A DNA stretch of 64,000 nt from Candidatus Fukatsuia endosymbiont of Tuberolachnus salignus (GTDB taxonomy: Bacteria; Pseudomonadota; Gammaproteobacteria; Enterobacterales; Enterobacteriaceae), in NCBI RefSeq assembly GCF_964030845.1, contig NZ_OZ034983.1:1488001-1552000 (forward strand), read 5' to 3'. The notes under the pieces were generated by a model. The model saw only the letters and a list, made by a program, of their open reading frames with translations. It made no database searches and was not told where the DNA came from. Positions 35,853 through 44,383 of the stretch are shown piece after piece. Position 1 is the stretch's first letter, and every line of letters starts with the position of its first letter. A program made the translations under genes and the position numbers.

Positions 35853-36404
35853 ATTAAAGTCGGAAAACGAGTTCAACCGGTGCGACCTAATCGAATCAAC
35901 AGAGAGATCTCTGTGAAAGAGGTTCGCTTAACGGGCGTCGATGGTGAGCAGATTGGCGTTGTCAGTCTGAATGAGGCTCTTGCAAAAGCTCAGGAAGCAG
36001 GTGTTGATTTAGTAGAAATCAGTCCCACTGCGGAACCGCCGGTCTGTCGTGTTATGGATTACGGCAAATTCCTCTATGAGAAGAGTAAGTTAACAAAAGA
36101 GCAAAAAAAGAAGCAAAAAGTTATTCAAGTCAAGGAAATAAAATTCCGTCCAGGCACTGATGATGGCGACTATCAGGTAAAACTACGCAACCTGATACGC
36201 TTTTTGGAAGATGGTGACAAAACCAAAGTTACCTTACGGTTCCGTGGACGTGAAATGGCGCACCAGGAGATCGGCAAGGAAATGCTTGAGCGTGTCCGTA
36301 AGGATTTGTGTGAGACGTCTGATTTGGCCGTAGTTGAGTCTTTCCCTGCGCGGATTGAAGGCCGTCAGATGGTCATGGTTCTTGGGCCTAAGAAGAAACA
36401 GTAG
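35853..36404 (+). CDS. infC: Translation initiation factor IF-3, AUU start
   Basis: 183 aa starting at ATT (35853), 3 nt after the thrS stop. Reading from ATT gives (M)KVGKRVQPVRPNRINREI, which aligns without gaps to E. coli IF-3, whose start is also AUU; the first ATG-like alternative would drop the conserved N-terminus. GGAGG at 35840-35844 is the ribosome binding site. AUU lets IF-3 repress its own translation. The N domain, the lysine-rich linker (KLTKEQKKKQKVIQVKEI) and the C domain (RGREMAHQEIG) are intact. Confidence 0.95.
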   Translation: MKVGKRVQPVRPNRINREISVKEVRLTGVDGEQIGVVSLNEALAKAQEAGVDLVEISPTAEPPVCRVMDYGKFLYEKSKLTKEQKKKQKVIQVKEIKFRPGTDDGDYQVKLRNLIRFLEDGDKTKVTLRFRGREMAHQEIGKEMLERVRKDLCETSDLAVVESFPARIEGRQMVMVLGPKKKQ

Positions 36405-36564
36405 GGCATACAACCTGTTGCGGAAACCTGGTTCTATGAGTGTTGAAGCCAGGGTGTTGGTTGTTCTCAATTTTCGCAATAGGTTTTTCAAGTGGCAGGG
36501 GGATTAATGCTTTCTGTTCGCCAGACTGTTTCATTTAATCAACAATGCGAAGTGGATATGTTCA
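36405..36564 (+). promoter_or_regulatory. infC-rpmI spacer, candidate L20 operator
   Basis: 160 nt between infC and rpmI. In E. coli the same spacer carries the L20 binding sites that repress rpmI-rplT translation. The sequence has several self-complementary runs (AACCTG...CAGGGT, GAAACCTGG...CCAGGG), compatible with the hairpin/pseudoknot operator. Assigned by position; the fold was not verified. Confidence 0.4.
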
Positions 36565-36768
36565 ATGTCAAAGAAAAAAATGAAAAGCGTGCGCGGTGCC
36601 GCTAAACGCTTCAAAAAAACCGGGAGTGGTGGTTTTAAATGTAAGCATTCTGGCCTACGTCATATTCTGACTAAAAAATCGACTAAGCGTAAACGTCATT
36701 TGCGTCCAAAGGGTCTGGTATCTAAAAATGATCTGGGTCTGGTTGTGGCGTGTCTACCGTATGCATAA
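36565..36768 (+). CDS. rpmI: Ribosomal protein L35
   Basis: 67 aa (E. coli 65). Conserved VRGAAKRFKKTGSGGFK, HILTKKSTKRKRHLRPKGLV and LVVACLPYA. The N-terminus is two residues longer (MSKKKMK) than E. coli. A 50S subunit protein, co-transcribed with rplT 39 nt downstream. Confidence 0.96.
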   Translation: MSKKKMKSVRGAAKRFKKTGSGGFKCKHSGLRHILTKKSTKRKRHLRPKGLVSKNDLGLVVACLPYA

Positions 36769-36807
36769 ATGATTTTTATTCTGAATTAAAGACGATAGGA
36801 GAGATAA

Positions 36808-37191
36808 ATGGCTCGGGTAAAACGTGGTGTGGTTGCGCGTGCACGGCATAAGAAAGTATTAAAACAGGCGAAGGGATATTACGGTGCACGTTCGCGCGTG
36901 TATCGTGTTGCCTTTCAGGCGGTGATCAAAGCCGGGCAATATGCTTATCGTGATCGTCGGCAACGTAAGCGTCAGTTCCGCCAACTGTGGATCGCACGTA
37001 TCAATGCAGCGGCGCGTCAAAATGACCTATCTTATAGCCTTTTCATTAATGGTCTGAAAAAAGCCTCTATTGAAATTGATCGCAAGATCCTGGCTGATAT
37101 TGCGGTTTTTGACAAAGTGGCTTTTGCTGCCTTGGTCGAAAAATCGAAGTTAGTGCTGAAATCTGAAAAAGAGAAATTGGCGCTAGCGTAA
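36808..37191 (+). CDS. rplT: Ribosomal protein L20
   Basis: 127 aa (E. coli 118). MARVKRGVVARARHKKVLKQAKGYYGARSRVYRVA and the C-terminal globular domain are intact; the C-terminus is about nine residues longer (SEKEKLALA). Binds 23S rRNA early in assembly and the mRNA operator upstream of rpmI. ATAGGAGAG precedes the ATG. Confidence 0.97.
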   Translation: MARVKRGVVARARHKKVLKQAKGYYGARSRVYRVAFQAVIKAGQYAYRDRRQRKRQFRQLWIARINAAARQNDLSYSLFINGLKKASIEIDRKILADIAVFDKVAFAALVEKSKLVLKSEKEKLALA

Positions 37192-37210
37192 GTTAAGGAT
37201 AAAAAGGGAG

Positions 37211-37249
37211 ATGACGATAAATACTGTTATTCTCCTTTTCTTTTTTTGA
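37211..37249 (+). CDS. pheM: pheST leader peptide PheM-like, 12 codons
   Basis: ATG ACG ATA AAT ACT GTT ATT CTC CTT TTC TTT TTT TGA: a 12-residue peptide ending in three phenylalanines. It lies between rplT and pheST, the place of E. coli pheM, and is followed by a terminator. Ribosome stalling at the Phe codons under low Phe-tRNA should prevent the terminator from forming. The sequence differs from E. coli PheM, but the design is the same. Confidence 0.8.
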   Translation: MTINTVILLFFF

Positions 37250-37301
37250 ATGCTGATCCCCCGTGGCTGGTGCGTAAAAAAAAGATGAAAGATAGCGCTG
37301 A

Positions 37302-37327
37302 TGCCTCCCATCGTGGAGGTTTTTTTT
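37302..37327 (+). terminator. pheST attenuator
   Basis: CCTCC (37304-37308), loop CATCGT, GGAGG (37315-37319), then eight T (37320-37327). It stands 55 nt after the leader-peptide stop and about 190 nt before pheS, as expected for an attenuator. Confidence 0.8.
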
Positions 37328-37346
37328 GTGTAAAACAATAGCCAAC

Positions 37347-37480
37347 AGACTTCTTGCAAAACCGTAGCGAGTGCTGCAAAGTCAAGGCGCGTAGTGCGCA
37401 GCAATCTTAGTGTACATGAGGATTGCGAGCACCTAGGTAACGCAGAATTTGTAGCACATAGTAGGTTTTGCAAGAAGCCT
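37347..37480. repeat. Dispersed repeat family B, complete copy
   Basis: 134-bp element bounded by AGACTTCTTGCAAAACC and its near-perfect inverse GGTTTTGCAAGAAGCCT. No coding capacity. It lies in the untranslated leader between the pheST attenuator and pheS. Further copies are at 53934-54061 (inverted), 15181-15270 and 50076-50102 (partial). Confidence 0.85.
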
Positions 37481-37516
37481 ACACATAGGTGATACTCGCC
37501 AGAGGATAAGGAAACA

Positions 37517-38500
37517 ATGCCACATCTCGCAGAATTGGTTGCCAGAGCTGAAGTAGCCGTAGAAAATGCCGAAAATATTACCGCCCTCGATGCGGTGCGT
37601 ATCGAATATTTAGGTAAAAAAGGCTATTTAAGTCTTCAAATGATGTCACTACGTGATCTGCCAACCGAAGAACGCCCCGCAGCCGGTGCGGTAATTAATC
37701 AGGCTAAACAAAAAGTGCAAGAAATGCTCAACATCCGCAAGGAGATGCTGAGATTAAAGGCGCTTAATGCGCGTCTGGCGGTGGAAACCATTGATATTTC
37801 ACTGCCTGGACGTCGTATGGAAAACGGGGGGCTACATCCCGTAAGTCGTACTATTGATCGCATTGAAACCTTTTTTAACGAGCTGGGTTTTTCTGTCGCC
37901 ACAGGGCCGGAAATTGAAAATAATTATCATAATTTTGATGCGCTAAATATTCCGGTTCACCATCCAGCGCGTGCTGATCATGATACTTTCTGGTTTGATA
38001 GCACCCGTTTATTGCGTACCCAGACCTCAGGGGTACAGATCCGCGTTATGCAAGGACAGCCACCGCCAATTCGCATTATTGTGCCAGGGCGTGTCTATCG
38101 TAATGACTACGACCATACTCACACGCCAATGTTCCATCAGATGGAAGGTTTGATGGTTGATCGCAACGTCAGCTTTACTAATCTGAAAGGAATTATCCAT
38201 GATTTTCTGAAAAATTTCTTTGAAGAAGATCTGCAAATCCGTTTCCGTCCTTCTTATTTTCCATTTACTGAGCCTTCGGCTGAAGTTGATGTCATGGGCA
38301 AGGATGGCAAATGGCTCGAGGTGCTTGGTTGTGGTATGGTTCATCCAAGTGTGCTACGCAATGTAGGTGTCGATCAGGAGATTTATTCCGCTTTTGCCTT
38401 CGGTATGGGGATAGAACGCCTTACCATGTTACGTTACGGCGTCACTGATTTACGCGCATTTTTTGAAAATGACTGGCGTTTTCTCAAACAGTTTAAGTAA
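37517..38500 (+). CDS. pheS: Phenylalanyl-tRNA synthetase alpha chain
   Basis: 327 aa, the E. coli length. N-terminal coiled coil for tRNA binding, then the class II catalytic core: HHPARADHDTFWF, RVYRNDYDHTHTPMFHQMEG (motif 2) and GFAFGMGIERLTMLRYG type motif 3 (here AFAFGMGIERLTMLRYG). GAGGATAAGGAAAC precedes the ATG. Forms an alpha2beta2 enzyme with PheT, whose gene starts 14 nt downstream. Confidence 0.98.
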   Translation: MPHLAELVARAEVAVENAENITALDAVRIEYLGKKGYLSLQMMSLRDLPTEERPAAGAVINQAKQKVQEMLNIRKEMLRLKALNARLAVETIDISLPGRRMENGGLHPVSRTIDRIETFFNELGFSVATGPEIENNYHNFDALNIPVHHPARADHDTFWFDSTRLLRTQTSGVQIRVMQGQPPPIRIIVPGRVYRNDYDHTHTPMFHQMEGLMVDRNVSFTNLKGIIHDFLKNFFEEDLQIRFRPSYFPFTEPSAEVDVMGKDGKWLEVLGCGMVHPSVLRNVGVDQEIYSAFAFGMGIERLTMLRYGVTDLRAFFENDWRFLKQFK

Positions 38501-38514
38501 GACGGGATCTTTTT

Positions 38515-40902
38515 ATGAAGTTCAGTGAACTTTGGTTACGCGAATGGGTTAACCCTGCGATTAGCAGTGATTTATTAGCCGATCAAATTACGATGGCGGG
38601 CCTGGAAGTCGATGCGATTGATACGGTCGCGGGTGATTTTCATGGCGTGGTTATCGGTCATGTTGTCGAATGTGGTCAACACCCGAATGCAGATAAACTA
38701 CGAGTAACAAAAGTTGATATTGGCACGGGTCACCTCCTGGATATTGTCTGCGGCGCGCCAAATTGTCGGCAGGGATTGAAAGTGGCAGTGGCGATTGTAG
38801 GTGCAGTGCTGCCCGCTGGGCTTAAGATTAAAGCAACCAAGCTACGTGGTGCTCCTTCTGAAGGGATGCTGTGTTCGGCATTTGAACTCGGTTTCGGTGA
38901 AGATCAGGTCGGTATCATTGAACTCCCTGCTTCAGCATCTATAGGTACGGATATTCGTGAATTTTTGCAATTGAACGATAATATTATCGAGATCAATGTA
39001 ACGCCGAACCGTGCCGATTGTTTAAGCATTATCGGTGTAGCGCGTGATCTGGCTGTTGTTAATCGATTGCCGTTAATAGAGCCAGAGATCATTCCGCTAA
39101 ACGTTACCCTCCAAGACACTTTGCCAATTCATGTGTTAGAGACGTCAGCATGTCCCCGTTATCTTGGTCGGATAGTTAAGGGGATTAATCTGTCTATTGC
39201 TACTCCACAATGGATGAGTGAGAAGCTGCGTCGTTGTGGCATTCGTCCGATTGATCCGGTGGTTGATATCACCAATTATGTGTTGATGGAACTGGGGCAG
39301 CCGATGCATGCCTTTGATCTGGATCGCATTGACAGTGAAATCGTGGTTCGTTTCGCGGCGGAAGGTGAAAAGCTAACATTATTGGATGGTAGCAAAGCGC
39401 ACTTAGACGCTGATACATTAGTGATTGCCGATCGACAAAAGGTGTTAGCGATGGCGGGTGTTTTAGGCGGTGAGCACTCTGGTATTAATAAGCAGACCCG
39501 TAATCTACTGTTGGAATGTGCTTTCTTTAATCCATTGGCGATTGCTGGTCGTGCACGTCGCTATGGTTTACACACTGATGCCTCTCATCGCTATGAACGT
39601 GGGGTAGATCCGGCGTTGCAATATAAAGCAATGGAGAGAGCGACCCGTTTACTGATTGATATCTGTGGTGGAGAGGCGAGTTCGATTATTGATGTGACCA
39701 CAGAAAAAGCTCTGCCAAAAGTGGCAACTATCAACCTAAGGTATGAAAAATTGTGCCGTTTGTTGGGGCATTCTATTCCAGAGCAGCAAGTGAGTGATAT
39801 TTTACGCCGTTTAGGTTGTCAGGTGACGGAAAAAGGAAATAGTTGGCAAATTGTGGCTCCGAGCTGGCGTTTTGATATGCAGATTGAAGAAGATTTGATT
39901 GAAGAAATTGCGCGTATTTACGGTTACAACTGTATTCCAAATATACCGATAAAAGCGGATTTGCTAATGACTCCGCATCCTGAAGCGGATTTATCACTGA
40001 AGCGAGTGAAGACGCTGTTGGTTGACCGTGGTTATCAGGAAGCCATCACTTATAGTTTTGTTGATCCTGAAATGCAAGCTTTACTGCATCCACAGCAAGA
40101 ATCCCTGATTTTACCAAACCCAATCTCGGCTGATATGTCAGCCATGCGTTTATCACTGTTAACCGGCTTACTCTCCGCAGTGATTTATAACCAGCATCGC
40201 CAGCAGACACGTTTGCGTATGTTTGAAAGTGGTCTATGCTTTACCCCTGATAAATCGGCTGAGTTTGAGGTGAGACAAGATCTAATGCTCGCTGGTGTTA
40301 TTACCGGTAATTGTTTGGAAAAGCATTGGGATCTTCCCAGTCGACAGGTAGATTTTTATGATTTAAAAGGGGATCTCGAGGCTATTCTAGAGCTTACTGG
40401 CAAACTGTCCATGGTGCAATTTCGTGGCGAAACCCATCCGGCGTTACACCCGGGACAAAGTGCAGGAATTTATTTATCTGATGAATCGATTGGTTTCATC
40501 GGTGTGGTTCATCCAAGATTGGAAGAGAAGCTAGGTTTACATGGTCGTACAGTGGTGTTTGAATTACAGTGTAATAAGCTAGCAAATCTTACCTTACCTG
40601 GTGTCTGCGAGATCTCTCGTTTTCCGGCAAACCGTCGTGACATCGCGATTGTCGTGGCTGAAGATATCCCAGCAGCGGATATTTTGGCAGAATGCGAGAA
40701 AATTAGCGTAAATCAGATAGTTGGAGTAAACTTGTTTGATGTGTACTGTGGTAAGGGCATCAGTGAAGGCCGTAAGGGCTTGGCTATTAGTTTGACGTTG
40801 CAGGATACCACCCGGACACTAGAAGAAGAGGAAATTGCCGCTACTGTTGAAAAATGTGTAACGGCTTTAAAACAGCGATTCCAAGCATCCTTGAGGGATT
40901 GA
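38515..40902 (+). CDS. pheT: Phenylalanyl-tRNA synthetase beta chain
   Basis: 795 aa, the E. coli length. N-terminal EMAP/OB-type tRNA-binding domain (HPNADKLRVTKVD), B3/B4 editing domain, DNA-binding-like B5, catalytic-like domain and the C-terminal ferredoxin-fold anticodon-binding domain (ISRFPANRRDIAIVV to the end). No frameshift. Followed 4 nt later by ihfA. Confidence 0.98.
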   Translation: MKFSELWLREWVNPAISSDLLADQITMAGLEVDAIDTVAGDFHGVVIGHVVECGQHPNADKLRVTKVDIGTGHLLDIVCGAPNCRQGLKVAVAIVGAVLPAGLKIKATKLRGAPSEGMLCSAFELGFGEDQVGIIELPASASIGTDIREFLQLNDNIIEINVTPNRADCLSIIGVARDLAVVNRLPLIEPEIIPLNVTLQDTLPIHVLETSACPRYLGRIVKGINLSIATPQWMSEKLRRCGIRPIDPVVDITNYVLMELGQPMHAFDLDRIDSEIVVRFAAEGEKLTLLDGSKAHLDADTLVIADRQKVLAMAGVLGGEHSGINKQTRNLLLECAFFNPLAIAGRARRYGLHTDASHRYERGVDPALQYKAMERATRLLIDICGGEASSIIDVTTEKALPKVATINLRYEKLCRLLGHSIPEQQVSDILRRLGCQVTEKGNSWQIVAPSWRFDMQIEEDLIEEIARIYGYNCIPNIPIKADLLMTPHPEADLSLKRVKTLLVDRGYQEAITYSFVDPEMQALLHPQQESLILPNPISADMSAMRLSLLTGLLSAVIYNQHRQQTRLRMFESGLCFTPDKSAEFEVRQDLMLAGVITGNCLEKHWDLPSRQVDFYDLKGDLEAILELTGKLSMVQFRGETHPALHPGQSAGIYLSDESIGFIGVVHPRLEEKLGLHGRTVVFELQCNKLANLTLPGVCEISRFPANRRDIAIVVAEDIPAADILAECEKISVNQIVGVNLFDVYCGKGISEGRKGLAISLTLQDTTRTLEEEEIAATVEKCVTALKQRFQASLRD

Positions 40903-40906
40903 ATTT

Positions 40907-41206
40907 ATGGGGCTTACCAAAGATAAAATGTCAGAAAATCTGCTTAACAAGTTTGAGATACTTAATCAGGAGATGGCCAAAATTCTGGTAGACTTGTTCT
41001 TTAGTGAGATACGTCATGCTTTACAAAATGGTGAAGAAGTTAAATTATGTAACTTTGGCAGCTTTAAGTTGCGGGATAAACCTCCGCGTCCGGGGCGTAA
41101 TCCGAAGACCTCTGAACCGAAACTTATTACGGCACGTCGTGTCGTGACTTTTCGTCCTTCTGATGAGTTCAAAAAGCAAGTAGTGAATGCTTCACCCAAA
41201 AAATAG
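40907..41206 (+). CDS. ihfA: Integration host factor alpha subunit
   Basis: 99 aa, the E. coli length. Nucleoid protein that sharply bends DNA as a heterodimer with IhfB. The beta-arm RPGRNPKTSEPKLITARRVVTF keeps the intercalating proline. The N-terminal helices are more diverged than is usual for this gene (NKFEILNQEMAKILVDLF), which fits relaxed selection or fast evolution in a symbiont. Confidence 0.93.
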   Translation: MGLTKDKMSENLLNKFEILNQEMAKILVDLFFSEIRHALQNGEEVKLCNFGSFKLRDKPPRPGRNPKTSEPKLITARRVVTFRPSDEFKKQVVNASPKK

Positions 41207-41223
41207 TCAGCTAGCCAATTAAC

Positions 41224-41243
41224 AAGGCCGCGTAAGCGGCCTT
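41224..41243 (+). terminator. Hairpin after ihfA
   Basis: AAGGCCGC, loop GTAA, GCGGCCTT: an 8-bp perfect GC-rich stem 18 nt after the ihfA stop. The T tract is short (TTAAAAG), so termination may be weak. Confidence 0.6.
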
Positions 41244-41247
41244 AAAA

Positions 41248-41418
41248 GTGTCAATTATCATACTGCATAACCTATTGCGTGGTGTGATTTACTTCATCCC
41301 TGCCTTTATCGTTCTGTTGACAATAACTCTGATAGTTGAGATTTTCCACGCCTATTATGCGATGGTGATCTGTCTTAATGGTGAAAAAAAGACTCAACAT
41401 AAAAAGCAGAAAAATTAA
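41248..41418 (+). CDS. Possible 56-aa small membrane protein
   Basis: An open frame begins after the TAA at 41233 and can start at the GTG at 41248. The peptide has one long hydrophobic segment (VIYFIPAFIVLLTITLIVEIF, one residue over a typical helix; about residues 13-33) and a basic tail (GEKKTQHKKQKN). No ribosome binding site is visible, and the start lies directly after the ihfA hairpin. It may be a remnant of a larger membrane-protein gene. Low confidence. Confidence 0.3.
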   Translation: MSIIILHNLLRGVIYFIPAFIVLLTITLIVEIFHAYYAMVICLNGEKKTQHKKQKN

Positions 41419-41563
41419 TAGATTGAATGTAATTGACAAAAAAGTATTGTCTTCAGCCTTGTGATTTCCGCTTTTTGAGCGTACTTTTTATACTCAATGG
41501 CTTTAGATCGCAGCACCTGTTGTCGTCACCTTGAGGTGTTTGCTTAGACTTTAGGAGGCTATT

Positions 41564-42280
41564 ATGGATAATACTGATCATGAAAAATCTACTGATTTTA
41601 AACAGTTAATTGTAGGCTCGCTTGAATCACCTGCGCTTAAGTCGTTTATGGAGAATAAAGAGGAGGCCTGGGGAATAAGGGATATCAAGTCGAGGTTTGT
41701 GTATATGAATAGAGCGACCCTCGATTTTGCTAATCTACCGCCCGGGTTTGATTTTGAGGGTAAGCTGGATAGTGAATGTCCGGCGTCTTTTGCAGATTTT
41801 GAAACCGAACTCCAGGAGCAGGATCGTAAAACTGAAGAGAGCCGGCGATCGGTTTCTGTCATTGAGACACATTATTTTGGACGGGAAAACAAACTTCAGC
41901 CCTATTTGTGTCGCAAGTCTCCTTTGTATAACGAAGCTAAAAAGTGTATCGGCACCGTTTTTCAGTTAAAAAAGTACAACTCCCTCTCGTTACCGCACTA
42001 TGTCAACAGACTCGCTCCCTCTGTATTGCTTTTGGATCCGCCTACCGAGATATTCACTGAAAGAGAACTTGAAGTGGTGTTTTTCCTGCAACACCCCTTA
42101 CAAGCTAAGACGATAGCGCAAAAATTCGGTTTTTCTCAGGGGGAAGTAGAAAAGCATAGGGAAAATATCTACCAAAAGACGAATGTTTATTCATCAAACC
42201 AATTTAAGGAATTTTGTAAAGCAGCAGGCCTGGATCGGTATATTCCCCCCAAATTAATACAGCCTAACGTTAAATGTTAA
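41564..42280 (+). CDS. PAS-like / LuxR-type HTH regulator, copy 1
   Basis: 238 aa. Residues about 30-140 resemble a PAS sensor domain (AWGIRDIKSRFVYMNRATLDFANLP; the strand GREXKLQPYLCRKSPLY; KKCIGTVFQLKK). Residues about 165-225 hold a LuxR/GerE-type helix-turn-helix (FTERELEVVFFLQHPLQAKTIAQKFGFSQGEVEKHRENIYQKTNV). ATG at 41564 follows TTAGGAGGC. A paralogue with the same layout lies at 51713-52450. Such PAS-LuxR proteins are usually transcription activators answering a small ligand or redox cue; target unknown. Confidence 0.7.
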   Translation: MDNTDHEKSTDFKQLIVGSLESPALKSFMENKEEAWGIRDIKSRFVYMNRATLDFANLPPGFDFEGKLDSECPASFADFETELQEQDRKTEESRRSVSVIETHYFGRENKLQPYLCRKSPLYNEAKKCIGTVFQLKKYNSLSLPHYVNRLAPSVLLLDPPTEIFTERELEVVFFLQHPLQAKTIAQKFGFSQGEVEKHRENIYQKTNVYSSNQFKEFCKAAGLDRYIPPKLIQPNVKC

Positions 42281-42826
42281 ATTTATTTAATTCTTTGCCG
42301 CCTTGTAGCATCAAAATTGTGTAGCAATGAAGCGAAATTAATAGCCTCAGTTAGTCATAGGGGGTTTCTCACTCTTTGGCTTTCTGAGTAAGCCTTCTTC
42401 ATCGAATATGGAGTGTAGGTCCTTTCTTAAAACATTTTGACTTATTTCGCAGATGACATTGAAACCATATGCGGAGAATTCTCTGCGGACTGTTTCCGAG
42501 TTACCCTATTTTTCGATCAATTTTTCGCCTAATTTGGTCTCCTGGAGATATATTTTCATGGGGGTTTTTTATAGAGCCTTGCAAGCCTCTCAAATTGTGG
42601 TAAAGCGTCTTCCTCCTGTCCAAATTTTTCGTTTTTGGAGATATCCAATCTTTTCAAATTGTCGGACATTAATAAATTACTGAAGCTTTGCATGCTGCTC
42701 TGGTCGTTGCCAGATATGGCTGAACGACATAATAATGATTATGCACTATATTGAGAGAATAAGGCGTCAAGGCTGCAATTTAAGTCCCTTCTTTTGCTTT
42801 TGCTTGTGCCCATTTATGTTCAATGG

Positions 42827-44383
42827 GATTGAGAGCTCACTTTTACCCACAACGTTGAATGAAAAATGATTCAGGTGAAATTGGATTATTGGTAGAGTCA
42901 ATAGTTAAATCAGGAAACAGGCACATGAAAACAGTAACGGGTAATGGGAATGAGTGGATCCGTGAAGAATTTCATCAAATTGATTTCGGAGATAAACGCC
43001 TTAAAGAGCGTTTTTTTGAAACAGCGGGCTTATTATCATCAAAAGCGTCAGGTTCAATTTACCCAAGCTGTCATGGTTCCTGGTCACAGGCCAAAGGAGC
43101 TTATCGATTTTTTAGCAATGAGAGAGTGAGCGAGAGCGCGCTATTCCGTACACATTGTGTGCAAACACAAAAACGTCTGGAGGGGCATTCACTGGTTTTT
43201 TCTCTTCAGGACACATCAGAGTTGAACTTTGACTCACATAAAAAGACAGAGGGGTTGGGAAGTATATCTAAAGCCTATCACAAACATAAAATGGGGTTGA
43301 TGCTTCATGCAAGTTTGATGGTAACTCAGGAGGGCTTGCCGCTTGGGTTATCCTCGCTTAAATGCTGGTCACGTGTTTCCCGAGAGGAACCCCCTCAGGA
43401 AAAACAGCGGCGGCTTTATCAATCGACAATGAAAGAGAAAGAAAGTATTAAGTGGATAGAGACCTTCTACGAGACAGCGGCGCTGATACCCAAAGATACC
43501 TGCTTAATCACGCTGGGAGACAGAGAAGCGGATATTTTCGAACTTTTTCGGGTTGCAAGCTCACTAAAAACATTTTTTATTATCCGCAACCGGAAAGACA
43601 GAAAATTTATCGATGAAAAGGGGAAAAAAACAACGGTGCAAACCGCCTTGTCAAAGACGCCGATTTTAAAAACCATAGCACTTACCCTGCCCAAAAATCA
43701 GCAAAGGGTAGCAAGAACGGCTTATGTGGATATTCGCTCCATTTCAGGCTGGCTCCCCATTAGAAATAATCTAGTTTATGGGCCTACCAATAAAGACGCT
43801 TCACGGCATATCCATGAAAAGGTTCACGTATCTGCCATCAGTGTTAAAGAACAGCCTCCTCCAGAAGGAGTAGCGCCTGTCGAATGGGTATTATTGACCA
43901 ATTTGACGGCCACTGACGCCTTTGAAGCAGAAGAGAAAGTGAATGGGTATAGACTGAGATGGAAGATAGAAGAGTTCTTCAAAACACTGAAATCAGGATG
44001 TTGTGTTGAACAATGTCGTTTAAATACGGCAACCAAACTAACGAAAATGATCACCCTCAAAAGCATTATCGCCTTCAAACTGATGTATATGACCAAAATG
44101 GCAGCGTTGTGTCCTGAGGCTACCTGCACCGATGTGTTGTCAAAGATAGAATGGCAAACGCTGTATTGCAGAATACAGACAACAAGCCGCCTTCCCGAGC
44201 ATCCCCCCACAGTGCTTCAGGCAATAACATGGCTGGGTCAATTGGGAGGATTTCTTAACCGACGTGCCGAGGGTTTACCGGGAATCATGTCGCTTTGGCG
44301 AGGGTATGAGATCCTGCAAGAAAATGTGAGATTGTTCATTATTCTTAATAACAAAAATTGTGGGTAAAAGTGAGGATTGAGAG
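42827..44383 (+). mobile_element. IS50-like IS4-family element with 9-bp target duplication
   Basis: Element 42836-44374 (1,539 bp). Both ends are the 17-bp perfect inverted repeat CTCACTTTTACCCACAA, similar to the IS50/Tn5 outer end. The 9-bp target duplication GATTGAGAG flanks it (42827-42835 and 44375-44383), the size typical for Tn5-type elements. The target is the 3' part of an IS630 transposase gene. Ends, duplication and transposase are intact, so the element may still be active or inserted recently. Confidence 0.93.
42859..44367 (+). CDS. Tn5/IS50-like (IS4 family) transposase
   Basis: 502 aa (Tn5 transposase 476). N-terminal DNA-binding region from EWIREEFHQIDFGDKRLKER; FSLQDTSELNF (first catalytic Asp); LGDREADIFELF (second Asp); RWKIEEFFKTLKSGC, with the YREK-type glutamate; C-terminal SLWRGYEILQENVRLF. 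It may start at the second methionine (residue 23, 42925), since MKTVTGNGNEWIRE is the more Tn5-like start. No frameshift. Confidence 0.93.
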   Translation: MKNDSGEIGLLVESIVKSGNRHMKTVTGNGNEWIREEFHQIDFGDKRLKERFFETAGLLSSKASGSIYPSCHGSWSQAKGAYRFFSNERVSESALFRTHCVQTQKRLEGHSLVFSLQDTSELNFDSHKKTEGLGSISKAYHKHKMGLMLHASLMVTQEGLPLGLSSLKCWSRVSREEPPQEKQRRLYQSTMKEKESIKWIETFYETAALIPKDTCLITLGDREADIFELFRVASSLKTFFIIRNRKDRKFIDEKGKKTTVQTALSKTPILKTIALTLPKNQQRVARTAYVDIRSISGWLPIRNNLVYGPTNKDASRHIHEKVHVSAISVKEQPPPEGVAPVEWVLLTNLTATDAFEAEEKVNGYRLRWKIEEFFKTLKSGCCVEQCRLNTATKLTKMITLKSIIAFKLMYMTKMAALCPEATCTDVLSKIEWQTLYCRIQTTSRLPEHPPTVLQAITWLGQLGGFLNRRAEGLPGIMSLWRGYEILQENVRLFIILNNKNCG

